This document shows positions 1 to 6,573 of a stretch of 64,000 bases of DNA, piece after piece. The stretch spans positions 1 to 64,000 of the forward strand of contig CAJUPZ010000014.1 in the NCBI GenBank assembly GCA_910588065.1, written 5' to 3'. Both the position numbers and the translations under genes were made by a program. Within the stretch, counting starts at the first letter, position 1. Every line of letters begins with the position of its first letter. The notes under the pieces were generated by a model. That model was not told the DNA's origin, ran no database searches, and was given only the letters and a program-made list of their open reading frames with translations. The DNA comes from an uncultured Muribaculaceae bacterium. Lineage in GTDB: Bacteria > Bacteroidota > Bacteroidia > Bacteroidales > Muribaculaceae.

Positions 1-27
1 TTCAACTCTTGCGCAGGTCCTAGATTT

Positions 28-83
28 CCGGGTACGTAGTGCCCGGATTACCAACAACATAAGCAGATGGTGCCGGAGGTACC
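28..83 (+). repeat. Two-part hairpin repeat, copy 1
   Basis: A 19-nt hairpin (28-46, CCGGGTACGTAGTGCCCGG, 8-bp stem with one G-U) is followed after 22 nt by GGTGCCGGAGGTACC (69-83), itself an imperfect inverted repeat. The same arrangement occurs at 9439-9494, 30795-30850 (opposite strand) and 30955-31011. It lies upstream of the first DUF6291 gene in the same orientation. Function unknown; REP-like element or small structured RNA are the options. Confidence 0.8.
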
Positions 84-114
84 ACATCTCACGCCTTCCC
101 AACTAAAAACTCAA

Positions 115-159
115 ATGTGCAAATTCGCATAAATCGCCTTGAAAAGCATATTACCTTTG
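115..159 (+). promoter_or_regulatory. Palindrome-linked promoter of DUF6291 gene
   Basis: The imperfect palindrome ATGTGCAAATTCGCAT (115-130) is followed by exactly 21 nt and then a Bacteroidota -7 box TACCTTTG (152-159). The start codon is 27 nt further on. The usual -33 TTTG is absent, so the palindrome may replace it or bind an activator. The same element with the same 21-nt spacing precedes the genes starting at 30677 (minus) and 42734 (plus). Confidence 0.7.
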
Positions 160-186
160 CAGCATCATACTAAAAAACACACATTT

Positions 187-738
187 ATGAGAACCAAAAC
201 CAACATCACTTTCCGCACCGAATGGCTCGACGCCATCGAAACCCTCGACGAATCCCTGCAACTCGCTGTTTTCAAGGCTGTTGCCAACTATATCAAGGAC
301 GGTACCGAGATACCACTCAAAAGCCTCGAGGCACAGGCAGTACTCATCGACATCATGGAGGATATCGACAAACGCGCTGAGCGCAAGCGTCTTAAGGCTG
401 CCGAGCGCAAAGCCAAGCGCGCGCCGCGCCCCGGATTCATCCCCGAATCCGAGCCGGAAGATCTTGACTCCCGTGCCGAGGGCAATCTGTTGGTGGACTG
501 GGTGATGACCAACTCCGGTCTGAAAGAGTTCAAGCGTTTTGACAAACCGCTGCTGAAGGAACTGGCCGTGCAGATAAGCGAATGGTGGAGAGAGCATCCT
601 ACAGAGCAACTTCCCACCCGCGAGCGCATGGCCTACGAATTCGGCGCGCGTTTCGGCAGCGTTGTGGCCCATCTTGCCGGCAGTTCCATCATCACCCGCG
701 CGAAATGGCGTGCCTACGTCGCCCCCTTCATGAGATAG
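187..738 (+). CDS. DUF6291-type phage-like protein
   Basis: This 183-aa protein is of unknown function. Its N-terminal 60 residues (F-R-T-E-W, then a pattern of alternating helices) resemble the DUF6291/DUF4373 type of domain found at the start of phage replication-associated proteins. A basic linker rich in Lys, Arg and Ala (about 65-85) joins it to a C-terminal part with W-W-R-E-H-P-T-E. A second protein with the same build is encoded at 30111-30677 on the minus strand, sharing W-W-R-x-H-P-T-E. I chose the ATG at 187 over 139 because the -7 box at 152-159 lies inside the longer version and because it aligns with the paralogue start. No phage genes flank it, so it is an orphan. The family name is from memory and fairly uncertain. 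Confidence 0.65.
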   Translation: MRTKTNITFRTEWLDAIETLDESLQLAVFKAVANYIKDGTEIPLKSLEAQAVLIDIMEDIDKRAERKRLKAAERKAKRAPRPGFIPESEPEDLDSRAEGNLLVDWVMTNSGLKEFKRFDKPLLKELAVQISEWWREHPTEQLPTRERMAYEFGARFGSVVAHLAGSSIITRAKWRAYVAPFMR

Positions 739-787
739 GCGGAGCTACTGAGCCTGCTCTCTGAGTATGCCTACATTTGTGCGGGTG

Positions 788-796
788 CCCCCCCCC
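788..796. repeat. C9 homopolymer tract
   Basis: Nine consecutive C lie between the DUF6291 gene and the convergent small gene. They are followed by AACTGCCAACTAAAAAACT, similar to the AACTAAAAACT stretch upstream of both DUF6291 genes. Such tracts are prone to slippage; nothing shows a role here. Confidence 0.6.
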
Positions 797-813
797 AACT
801 GCCAACTAAAAAA

Positions 814-1059
814 CTACTCAGGCAATATGGTTTCGTTGCCTCCGGCATTGATGCGGTATCGGGCTGAGGTGCCGGTGGTGAGGTCGGTTACGGTAAACAC
901 ATAGTCCTCGATGTTCATGTACTGCCGGCTGCTTGCGGTGAATGCGTCGCGGATTGCTTCGCCGACTGTGTGGTAGCCTGAGCCTTGGAAGGCATCTTCG
1001 GTTTCGCCGTTGTAGCTCATCTCAATCCTTACATCGTCTTTGGGGTGTAGTCTGTTCAT
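814..1059 (-). CDS. Small hypothetical protein
   Basis: This encodes an 81-aa acidic protein that I do not recognise. It has no signal peptide or membrane segment. The leader before the ATG is AT-rich, as usual in Bacteroidales, and codon use looks like that of real genes. It lies 112 nt downstream of pepD on the same strand, but the pepD terminator at 1112-1145 separates them, so it probably has its own promoter. It ends facing the DUF6291 gene. The residue pattern (alternating short strands, a central helix around G-E-A-I-R-D-A-F) would suit a small alpha/beta fold, which is a guess. Confidence 0.55.
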   Translation of the reverse strand: MNRLHPKDDVRIEMSYNGETEDAFQGSGYHTVGEAIRDAFTASSRQYMNIEDYVFTVTDLTTGTSARYRINAGGNETILPE

Positions 1060-1111
1060 AATCTTAATATTTTTGTTTCAATTATAACAACCGGCAAGCG
1101 GAAAGTGTGCG

Positions 1112-1145
1112 AAAAAAAGAGCGGCGCCCAAACAAAGGCACCGCT
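1112..1145 (-). terminator. Terminator of pepD
   Basis: Read on the minus strand, AGCGGTGCC pairs with GGCGCCGCT (9 bp with one G-U, 7-nt loop) and is followed by C and then TTTTTTT. It begins 27 nt after the pepD stop codon, a typical intrinsic terminator. Confidence 0.85.
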
Positions 1146-1171
1146 CCTGCAGGTTGAATATTTGTGGTGGG

Positions 1172-2632
1172 TTATTTCTTGAGGTCAGCCACCTTTGTGA
1201 GGGTGAGTTTGAGCTGCTCGTAGAAACGCTCAACAGCGGGGATGTGCATTTTTTCGCTGGGAGAGTGCACACCGCGGAGGGTGGGGCCGAAAGACACCAT
1301 GTCGAGGTGGGGGAACTTCTGGAGGAAGAGTCCGCACTCGAGTCCGGCATGGATAGCTTTGATTGCGGGGGTCACACCGTAGAGCTCTCTGTACGCCTCC
1401 GAGGCAATCTTCATGATGGGGCTCTGCATGTTCGGCTGCCAGCCGGGATAGCCTTCGCCGTGAGTCACCTCAGCGCCTGCGAGGGCAAAGAGAGCCTCCA
1501 CCTGATAGGCGATGTCCCATTTGCGCGAGTCGACAGAGCTGCGCTGGCTTGTTGTGACAACGATTTTGTTGTCCGGCTGCATCTTCACTGAGGCGAGGTT
1601 TGTTGAGGTTTCAACAAGGCCTTCGAGCTCGCGGCTCATGGACACCACTCCGTGGGGAGCGCAGTAGAGGGCGCGCACGAGAGCCATGGTGGTGTTTGAG
1701 TCAACGCAGAATTCGGGGGTGTCAACAGACTCCATGCCGATTTCGAGGGTGGGTTCGAGGCCGGCGTATTCGTTTTCAATAGTGGCGATGTAGTTGTTGA
1801 GGGCAACTCTCACTTTCTCTTTGTGAGAGGTGTGGACGCCAACGATTGCGTGGGCCGCGCGGGGAATAGCGTTGCGCAGGTTTCCGCCGTCGATTTCGGA
1901 GATGCTGATTTCGTAGTTTTTGGCAAGGTCGAACAGGAAGCGGGCAAGGAGCTTGTTGGCATTGGCGCGTCCGAGGTGGATATCGCCGCCGGAGTGGCCG
2001 CCCTGTCCCTTGCTGATGTCGATTTTGAAATAAGAGAAATCTTTGGGAGCGAATGAGCGGTTGTAGGAGAAGGTGCACACAGTGTCAACTCCGCCGGCAC
2101 ATCCTACAAAGATTTCGGCATCATCCTCAGAGTCGAGGTTGAGCAGAATATCGCCGTTAATCATGCCGTCGCCGATACCGAATGCGCCGGTCATGCCGGT
2201 TTCCTCGTCAACGGTAAAGAGTGCTTCGAGCGGGCCATGCACGAGGTTCGGATCGGTGAGTACGGCGAGCGATGCAGCTACTCCGATACCGTTGTCGGCT
2301 CCGAGAGTTGTGCCATCGGCCTTCACCCATTCGCCGTCAACGATAGTTGTGATGGGGGTGTTGTTGAAGTCGAAAGACTTGTCGTTGCTCTCGCACACCA
2401 TGTCCATGTGTCCCTGTAGAATAACGGTGGGGGCACCCTCATGTCCGGGAGTTGCGGGCTTTGAGATGACAACGTTGCCAACCTCGTCGGTGCGGGCTGC
2501 AAGATTGTTCTTTTTAGCAAATTCGAGAAGGTATGCCCTTATTTTCTCTTCCTTTTTGGAAGGGCGGGGCACCTGCGTGATCTCATCGAAGATTTCAAAC
2601 ACGCGCTTGGGTTGAAGATCCTTTACAGTCAT
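1172..2632 (-). CDS. pepD: Aminoacyl-histidine dipeptidase (M20)
   Basis: PepD is a cytosolic zinc peptidase of the M20/M28 group that splits Xaa-His and other dipeptides, feeding amino acids into the cell. The 486-aa length matches the family. Metal-binding and catalytic motifs are visible: G-H-M-D-M around His75/Asp77, the bridging Asp in A-D-N-G-I-G (Asp113), and the Glu pair in D-E-E-T-G (143-144). The C-terminal half contains the dimerisation domain and the last metal His in V-H-S-P-S-E-K. There is no signal peptide, consistent with a cytosolic enzyme. It is a single gene with a strong terminator right after it. The start at 2632 gives the usual N-terminus. Confidence 0.95.
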   Translation of the reverse strand: MTVKDLQPKRVFEIFDEITQVPRPSKKEEKIRAYLLEFAKKNNLAARTDEVGNVVISKPATPGHEGAPTVILQGHMDMVCESNDKSFDFNNTPITTIVDGEWVKADGTTLGADNGIGVAASLAVLTDPNLVHGPLEALFTVDEETGMTGAFGIGDGMINGDILLNLDSEDDAEIFVGCAGGVDTVCTFSYNRSFAPKDFSYFKIDISKGQGGHSGGDIHLGRANANKLLARFLFDLAKNYEISISEIDGGNLRNAIPRAAHAIVGVHTSHKEKVRVALNNYIATIENEYAGLEPTLEIGMESVDTPEFCVDSNTTMALVRALYCAPHGVVSMSRELEGLVETSTNLASVKMQPDNKIVVTTSQRSSVDSRKWDIAYQVEALFALAGAEVTHGEGYPGWQPNMQSPIMKIASEAYRELYGVTPAIKAIHAGLECGLFLQKFPHLDMVSFGPTLRGVHSPSEKMHIPAVERFYEQLKLTLTKVADLKK

Positions 2633-2757
2633 ATTTAATAAGGTGTATTAATGGATATTTCGGGGTTGATTGTAAAAATATTGTTAAAAAAACGCTTATG
2701 CGCTGACTAAGTTACAAAATAAAATTGAGTCATAGCAAAAAAATGACATTCGTTTCA

Positions 2758-2765
2758 TATATTTG
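2758..2765 (+). promoter_or_regulatory. -7 box of the 54-aa protein/ompH unit
   Basis: TATATTTG fits TAnnTTTG and lies 23 nt before the ATG at 2789. I see no convincing -33 TTTG at 19-21 nt upstream. Confidence 0.6.
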
Positions 2766-2788
2766 CATCGCAAAACGCCAATCAGACG

Positions 2789-2953
2789 ATGAAAACAGTG
2801 CTAATAGCGATTGCGATGCTGGTTGTGGCAGCCCTGCTGCTCGGCATAAGAGTGCTTTTTGTCAAGGGGGGACGTTTCCCCTCCGGACATGTCTCCGACA
2901 TTCCGGCACTGCGGTCTAAGGGCATCGGCTGTGCGCGTCACCGGAACAGATAA
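2789..2953 (+). CDS. Small conserved single-pass membrane protein
   Basis: This 54-codon gene encodes an N-terminal hydrophobic helix (residues 4-24, I-A-M-L-V-V-A-A-L-L-L-G-I) followed by a short basic tail with G-R-F-P-S-G-H-V, an A-L-R-S-K-G-I-G-C-A segment and an Arg-rich end. I recall this pattern (K-G/F-P-x-x-H-V ... G-I-x-C-A) as a short membrane protein common in Bacteroidota and of unknown function. A -7 box sits 23 nt upstream, and the OmpH-like gene starts 30 nt downstream, so the two are probably cotranscribed. The single Cys in the tail is a conserved-looking feature. The gene would be missed by length filters. Confidence 0.7.
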   Translation: MKTVLIAIAMLVVAALLLGIRVLFVKGGRFPSGHVSDIPALRSKGIGCARHRNR

Positions 2954-2983
2954 ATTGAATCACATAACATACTGACAATTCAC

Positions 2984-3580
2984 ATGAAAAAAACAGCATT
3001 TTCATTAGTGCTTCTCCTCGGCCTCGCTGCCGCCTCCTGCGCCCCCGGCAATTCCAATCAGGGTTCAACCCCCGCTGCAGCGACCGGTGCGGAGGCTACC
3101 GCAACGGCTACCCTCAATATCCGATACATTGACCTTGACTCGGTAGGTACCCATTACAATCTTGCCAAGGATTTCAGAGAAATGACCCTGCGTGCCGTGA
3201 GCAAGCTCGAAAACGCCCAGCAGAGCAAGGCCGCTGAGATACAGCGCTTCGGCCAGCAGATTGAGGACAAGGCCAAGAACAACGGCTATATTTCACAGAC
3301 CACATACGAGGCTGATGTTGCCAAATTCAACAAGATGCAGCAGGATGCACAGGTGTATCTCAGCAACCTTCAGCGCTCAAGCGAGCAGGAACTCGCAGCA
3401 CAGCAGCAGCAGCTCAACGACTCTATCGAATCGTTTATCAAGAGCTATAACGCACAGAAAGGCTATGATGCCATTCTTTATAAAGCTGCCGGAGCTTACT
3501 TCAATCCAGCTCTCGATATCACCCAGGAGGTTATCGACGGGCTCAACGCACGCTACAACAAGGTGGCTGACGATAAGTAA
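2984..3580 (+). CDS. OmpH/Skp-like lipoprotein
   Basis: This 198-aa protein resembles the OmpH (Skp) family of periplasmic chaperones that hold outer-membrane proteins. The N-terminus is a lipoprotein signal (lipobox A-A-A-S-C, Cys19), so this version would be membrane-anchored, unlike classical soluble Skp. After a Thr/Ala-rich linker, the I-R-Y-I-D-L-D-S-V motif typical of OmpH starts the domain at about residue 48. A long Gln/Lys/Glu-rich coiled coil (about 65-160) follows, and the C-terminus returns to the trimer core. It is not next to bamA or lpxD as in many genomes. The family call is firm; the client role is inferred. Confidence 0.85.
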   Translation: MKKTAFSLVLLLGLAAASCAPGNSNQGSTPAAATGAEATATATLNIRYIDLDSVGTHYNLAKDFREMTLRAVSKLENAQQSKAAEIQRFGQQIEDKAKNNGYISQTTYEADVAKFNKMQQDAQVYLSNLQRSSEQELAAQQQQLNDSIESFIKSYNAQKGYDAILYKAAGAYFNPALDITQEVIDGLNARYNKVADDK

Positions 3581-3667
3581 TCCATTCATTAAAAAATACA
3601 GAGCGGCAGAGAAGTTTCCCCCGATGAGGCGGAGCATCTTTGCCGTTCTTTTATTTCGCACAAGCCT

Positions 3668-4624
3668 ATGGACGACAGCAAACTGACGATAGTGATACCG
3701 GTAAGAAACCGGGCGGAGCTGCTCGGACGCACCCTGCGGTCGGTGCAGTCGCAGACCCTCAGGCCGCTGAATGTAGTAGTGGTGGACAATGGTTCTGCCG
3801 ATGCTTCGGCACAGGTGGCTGCAAAGTGGTGTGAGGAGGCGGCTGCCTCCGGCATAAGCGCCACGCTTCTATATGAGCCGACTCCCGGTGCCTCTGCTGC
3901 CCGAAACCGCGGGCTGCAGGCGGTGACTACGCCATACGTCATGTTTTTTGATTCCGATGACGAGATGTTGCCGGGTCACACCCGCCGGATTCTCGATTGC
4001 TTTGAGGCAAACCCCGATGCCGAGCTCATAGGCTTTGATGCCATGGAGCTTGACCCGGATGGCTGGACAACGCAGCTTAGTGTTGCAGACGCCAATCTGA
4101 TGCGGGCGCATATTCTCCACGGAGCGTTTTCCACCCAGCGCTTTGCAGCGACAACCGATCTTGTAAGGAGGGTGGGCGGATGGAATGAGACCCTGGCCCG
4201 GTGGAATGACCTTGAACTCGGGGTGAGGTTGCTTGTTGATTCACGCTCCACGGTCATGATTCACGGAGATGCGGGGGTGGTCATTCATCCGCAGGAGGAT
4301 TCCATAACCGCTGCCGGATTTGCTGCAAGCGCACGCAGTTGTGAGGCTGCTGTTGAGGCTATTGAGGCAGTGCTTCGCCGCGCCGGACGCGAGGATGATC
4401 TTGAGTGGACCGATACCAAGCGCATGGTTCTCGGCGCATTGTGCCGCCGCGAGGGCACCAAAGATGATGCCCGGCGCATCGAAGCGGCTGCACTCGCGCG
4501 CGCCGCTACATTGAAAAAGAAGATTGTGCTGCGCCTTGTGAGGCTCAGTGTTAGATTCACCGGCCACGGCGGTTGTGCGATAGCCACCGCGCTGCTGGAA
4601 AAGCCGTCAGGGGAGCGTCACTGA
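3668..4624 (+). CDS. Family 2 glycosyltransferase
   Basis: This encodes a 318-aa GT-A fold enzyme that transfers a sugar from a nucleotide-sugar donor. The opening V-I-P-V-R-N-R and the V-V-D-N-G-S-A-D segment bind the nucleotide, and the D-S-D-D motif (about residue 97-100) fits the metal-binding DxD. The acceptor is unknown. No transmembrane segment is evident, so it is likely a cytosolic or peripheral enzyme of polysaccharide or glycan synthesis. The gene stands alone after the OmpH-like gene, and its last 18 nt overlap the 3' end of the convergent sulfatase gene. Confidence 0.88.
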   Translation: MDDSKLTIVIPVRNRAELLGRTLRSVQSQTLRPLNVVVVDNGSADASAQVAAKWCEEAAASGISATLLYEPTPGASAARNRGLQAVTTPYVMFFDSDDEMLPGHTRRILDCFEANPDAELIGFDAMELDPDGWTTQLSVADANLMRAHILHGAFSTQRFAATTDLVRRVGGWNETLARWNDLELGVRLLVDSRSTVMIHGDAGVVIHPQEDSITAAGFAASARSCEAAVEAIEAVLRRAGREDDLEWTDTKRMVLGALCRREGTKDDARRIEAAALARAATLKKKIVLRLVRLSVRFTGHGGCAIATALLEKPSGERH

Positions 4625-6142
4625 GAAGTGGGGGTTGGGGGTGTGCTGGCTGCGGGCTATTGCCACCAGCTCGGCCACTTTGTCCGGGTGGGCGTCTGCG
4701 ATGTTGTTGTCCTCGTGGATGTCGTCAGCGAGGTTGTACAGCTCCGGTTTGCCCTTCTTGACAATCAGCTTCCAATCGCCCTGACGCACAGCCATCTGGT
4801 CGGTTTCGTTGAATTCCCAGAACAGGAAGTCGTGGCGTTTGAGCTCACCTTTGCCGGTGAGTATGGGTGCGAAGGAAATGCCGTCGAAATAGTCAATATC
4901 CTTGTTTTTGTTGACATACTTGCTCTGTTTGGCGCCGATGATGTCGCAGATGGTGGGCATTACATCGTAGAATGCAATCTGGCTGTCGTTTTCGCTCGCG
5001 CTGTCTATCCTGGCCGGCCAGCGCACTATGAAGGGCACACGGATGCCACCCTCGTGGCATGAGCGTTTGAGCCCTTTGAGCTTGCCGTCGCGGCCAAAGA
5101 ATGCGGGGTCGGCGCCACCCTCCTCATGGGGGCCGTTGTCGCTGGTAAACACTACTATGGTGTTCTCTGCCAGCCCCTTCTCATCAAGTTTAGCCATAAC
5201 CTCGCCAACGTATGCGTCAAGGCGCGATATCATGGCGGCGAACTGGGCGTGGGTGAACACCGAGGGATTGTAGCGTGAGCCCTCTGAGCCTCCCCAGGTG
5301 CGGTCGTTGAAAAATTTGCGTTTGTAGCCCGCCACAAGCGAATCGTTCGGTTGCACGAGCTCGGCGTGGGGCAGGGTGTATGTGAGCAGTCCGAAGAAGG
5401 GTTGGTCGGGTGTCTGCTTGTCAAGCCACTCCATGGCCTGACGGTGAATCATGTCGGCGGAGTATTGCGGGCGCTTGAGGTAGTCGTCGCCGTACATGGG
5501 GTATTTTATATTCTCGTCCATCACCACACGCACAACGGCTGTGTCGCCGGCCGACTTGCTGTAGCGGTTCAGGAAGTTGGGGTAGTAAAGATGTGCTTGA
5601 AACTGGCATATATAGCCGTAGAATTCGTCCACGCCGCGCTTGTCCGGGGTTGAGGGGGAGCCTTCATAGCCCCCTGCCCATTTGCCGAACATGCCGGTGG
5701 TGTAGCCGTTGTCCTTCATGATTTCAGGCAGAATCACATGGTCGGGGTCGTAGGGGTGCTGGCCCACAGTGGCGAAGTCAACATTGTTGCCGTACATCAC
5801 AGTGTCCTTGTAGCTCCAGTACTCCTTGTTGCCTCTCACCTCGCAGTGGCCGCTGTGCTGGCCGGTCATGAGCGAGGCGCGCGAGGGGGCGCTGACCGGG
5901 CTTCCGGCATAGGCCTGGGTAAAGCGTATGCCCTGGCGTGCGAGGGAGTCGATGTTTGGTGTCGATATGTATTTCTGACCGTAGCAGCCGAGGTCGCCGT
6001 AGCCCATGTCGTCACACATTATATATAATATGTTTGGCTTGGACTGTTGCCTGGCCTTTTTAGGGGCGGCGGATGAGGAGTTGGGGGTGAGCATCGCGGC
6101 GGCAGCGGCGCTTCCGAGCAGTAGTGCTGACAGGTTTCTCAT
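4607..6142 (-). CDS. Secreted sulfatase, serine-type (S1 family)
   Basis: This exported hydrolase removes sulfate esters, probably from host or dietary glycans. From the ATG at 6142 it is 511 aa with a signal peptide (residues 1-26). Calcium ligands are in C-D-D-M (44-45), and the active-site motif is S-A-P-S-R with Ser84 as the residue to be turned into formylglycine. Since the motif has Ser rather than Cys, maturation should need the radical-SAM enzyme anSME, not FGE. Further motifs (T-S-D-N-G-P-H, K-L-K-G-L-K-R-S-C-H-E-G-G) fit the arylsulfatase group. I preferred 6142 over the upstream ATG at 6214 because only the shorter form starts with a clean signal peptide. The -7 box is at 6190-6197. 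It is not beside the SusCD locus. Confidence 0.92.
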   Translation of the reverse strand: MRNLSALLLGSAAAAAMLTPNSSSAAPKKARQQSKPNILYIMCDDMGYGDLGCYGQKYISTPNIDSLARQGIRFTQAYAGSPVSAPSRASLMTGQHSGHCEVRGNKEYWSYKDTVMYGNNVDFATVGQHPYDPDHVILPEIMKDNGYTTGMFGKWAGGYEGSPSTPDKRGVDEFYGYICQFQAHLYYPNFLNRYSKSAGDTAVVRVVMDENIKYPMYGDDYLKRPQYSADMIHRQAMEWLDKQTPDQPFFGLLTYTLPHAELVQPNDSLVAGYKRKFFNDRTWGGSEGSRYNPSVFTHAQFAAMISRLDAYVGEVMAKLDEKGLAENTIVVFTSDNGPHEEGGADPAFFGRDGKLKGLKRSCHEGGIRVPFIVRWPARIDSASENDSQIAFYDVMPTICDIIGAKQSKYVNKNKDIDYFDGISFAPILTGKGELKRHDFLFWEFNETDQMAVRQGDWKLIVKKGKPELYNLADDIHEDNNIADAHPDKVAELVAIARSQHTPNPHFSVTLP

Positions 6143-6189
6143 GAATGGAATTTTTGGTGAGTCAAACCGGCGTGGTGTGACATTATGTG

Positions 6190-6197
6190 CAAATTTA
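6190..6197 (-). promoter_or_regulatory. -7 box of the sulfatase gene
   Basis: On the minus strand TAAATTTG fits TAnnTTTG and lies 47 nt before the start at 6142. Confidence 0.55.
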
Positions 6198-6261
6198 CAC
6201 AGAGTTGGCAACAAAAATAAATTTTATAACGTTTTTTTTCGCTGGTTATCTTAAAATAGAT

Positions 6262-6269
6262 TAGTTTTG
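6262..6269 (+). promoter_or_regulatory. -7 box of the DUF4492-cydAB operon
   Basis: TAGTTTTG fits TAnnTTTG and lies 22 nt before the DUF4492 start. It shares the intergenic region with the divergent sulfatase promoter. Confidence 0.6.
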
Positions 6270-6291
6270 CAATGCAAACCAACGCATATAC

Positions 6292-6537
6292 ATGAGCAGC
6301 AGAGATACACATACCGGCCGGAGCAATCTTTTTGTAAGAGTGTACCGTTTTTATGCCGAGGGTTTCCGCAGCATGACCACGGGCCGCTATCTGTGGGCGA
6401 TGATTATCATAAAGCTGATAATCCTTTTCTTTGTGTTCAAGCTGCTGTTTTTTCCGGATATACTGAGCCGCGACTATGACAATGACGAGGATAGGGCTGC
6501 GGCTGTGAGGCGCGCGCTTGTGGAGCGTGGCCGCTGA
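6292..6537 (+). CDS. DUF4492 protein, cyd operon
   Basis: This 81-aa membrane protein belongs to DUF4492, a family seen almost always directly upstream of cydA in Bacteroidota. It has a conserved-looking V-R-V-Y-R-F-Y-A-E-G-F-R-S-M segment, then one membrane helix (about 35-56, M-I-I-I-K-L-I-I-L-F-F-V-F-K-L-L), and a charged tail. It is 36 nt before cydA, so it is surely cotranscribed. The location suggests a role as a small subunit or assembly factor of the bd oxidase, comparable to CydX, but this is inference. Confidence 0.88.
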   Translation: MSSRDTHTGRSNLFVRVYRFYAEGFRSMTTGRYLWAMIIIKLIILFFVFKLLFFPDILSRDYDNDEDRAAAVRRALVERGR

Positions 6538-6573
6538 TTGAAGAATATTTAATAACCATATAATAAAAGCTAT

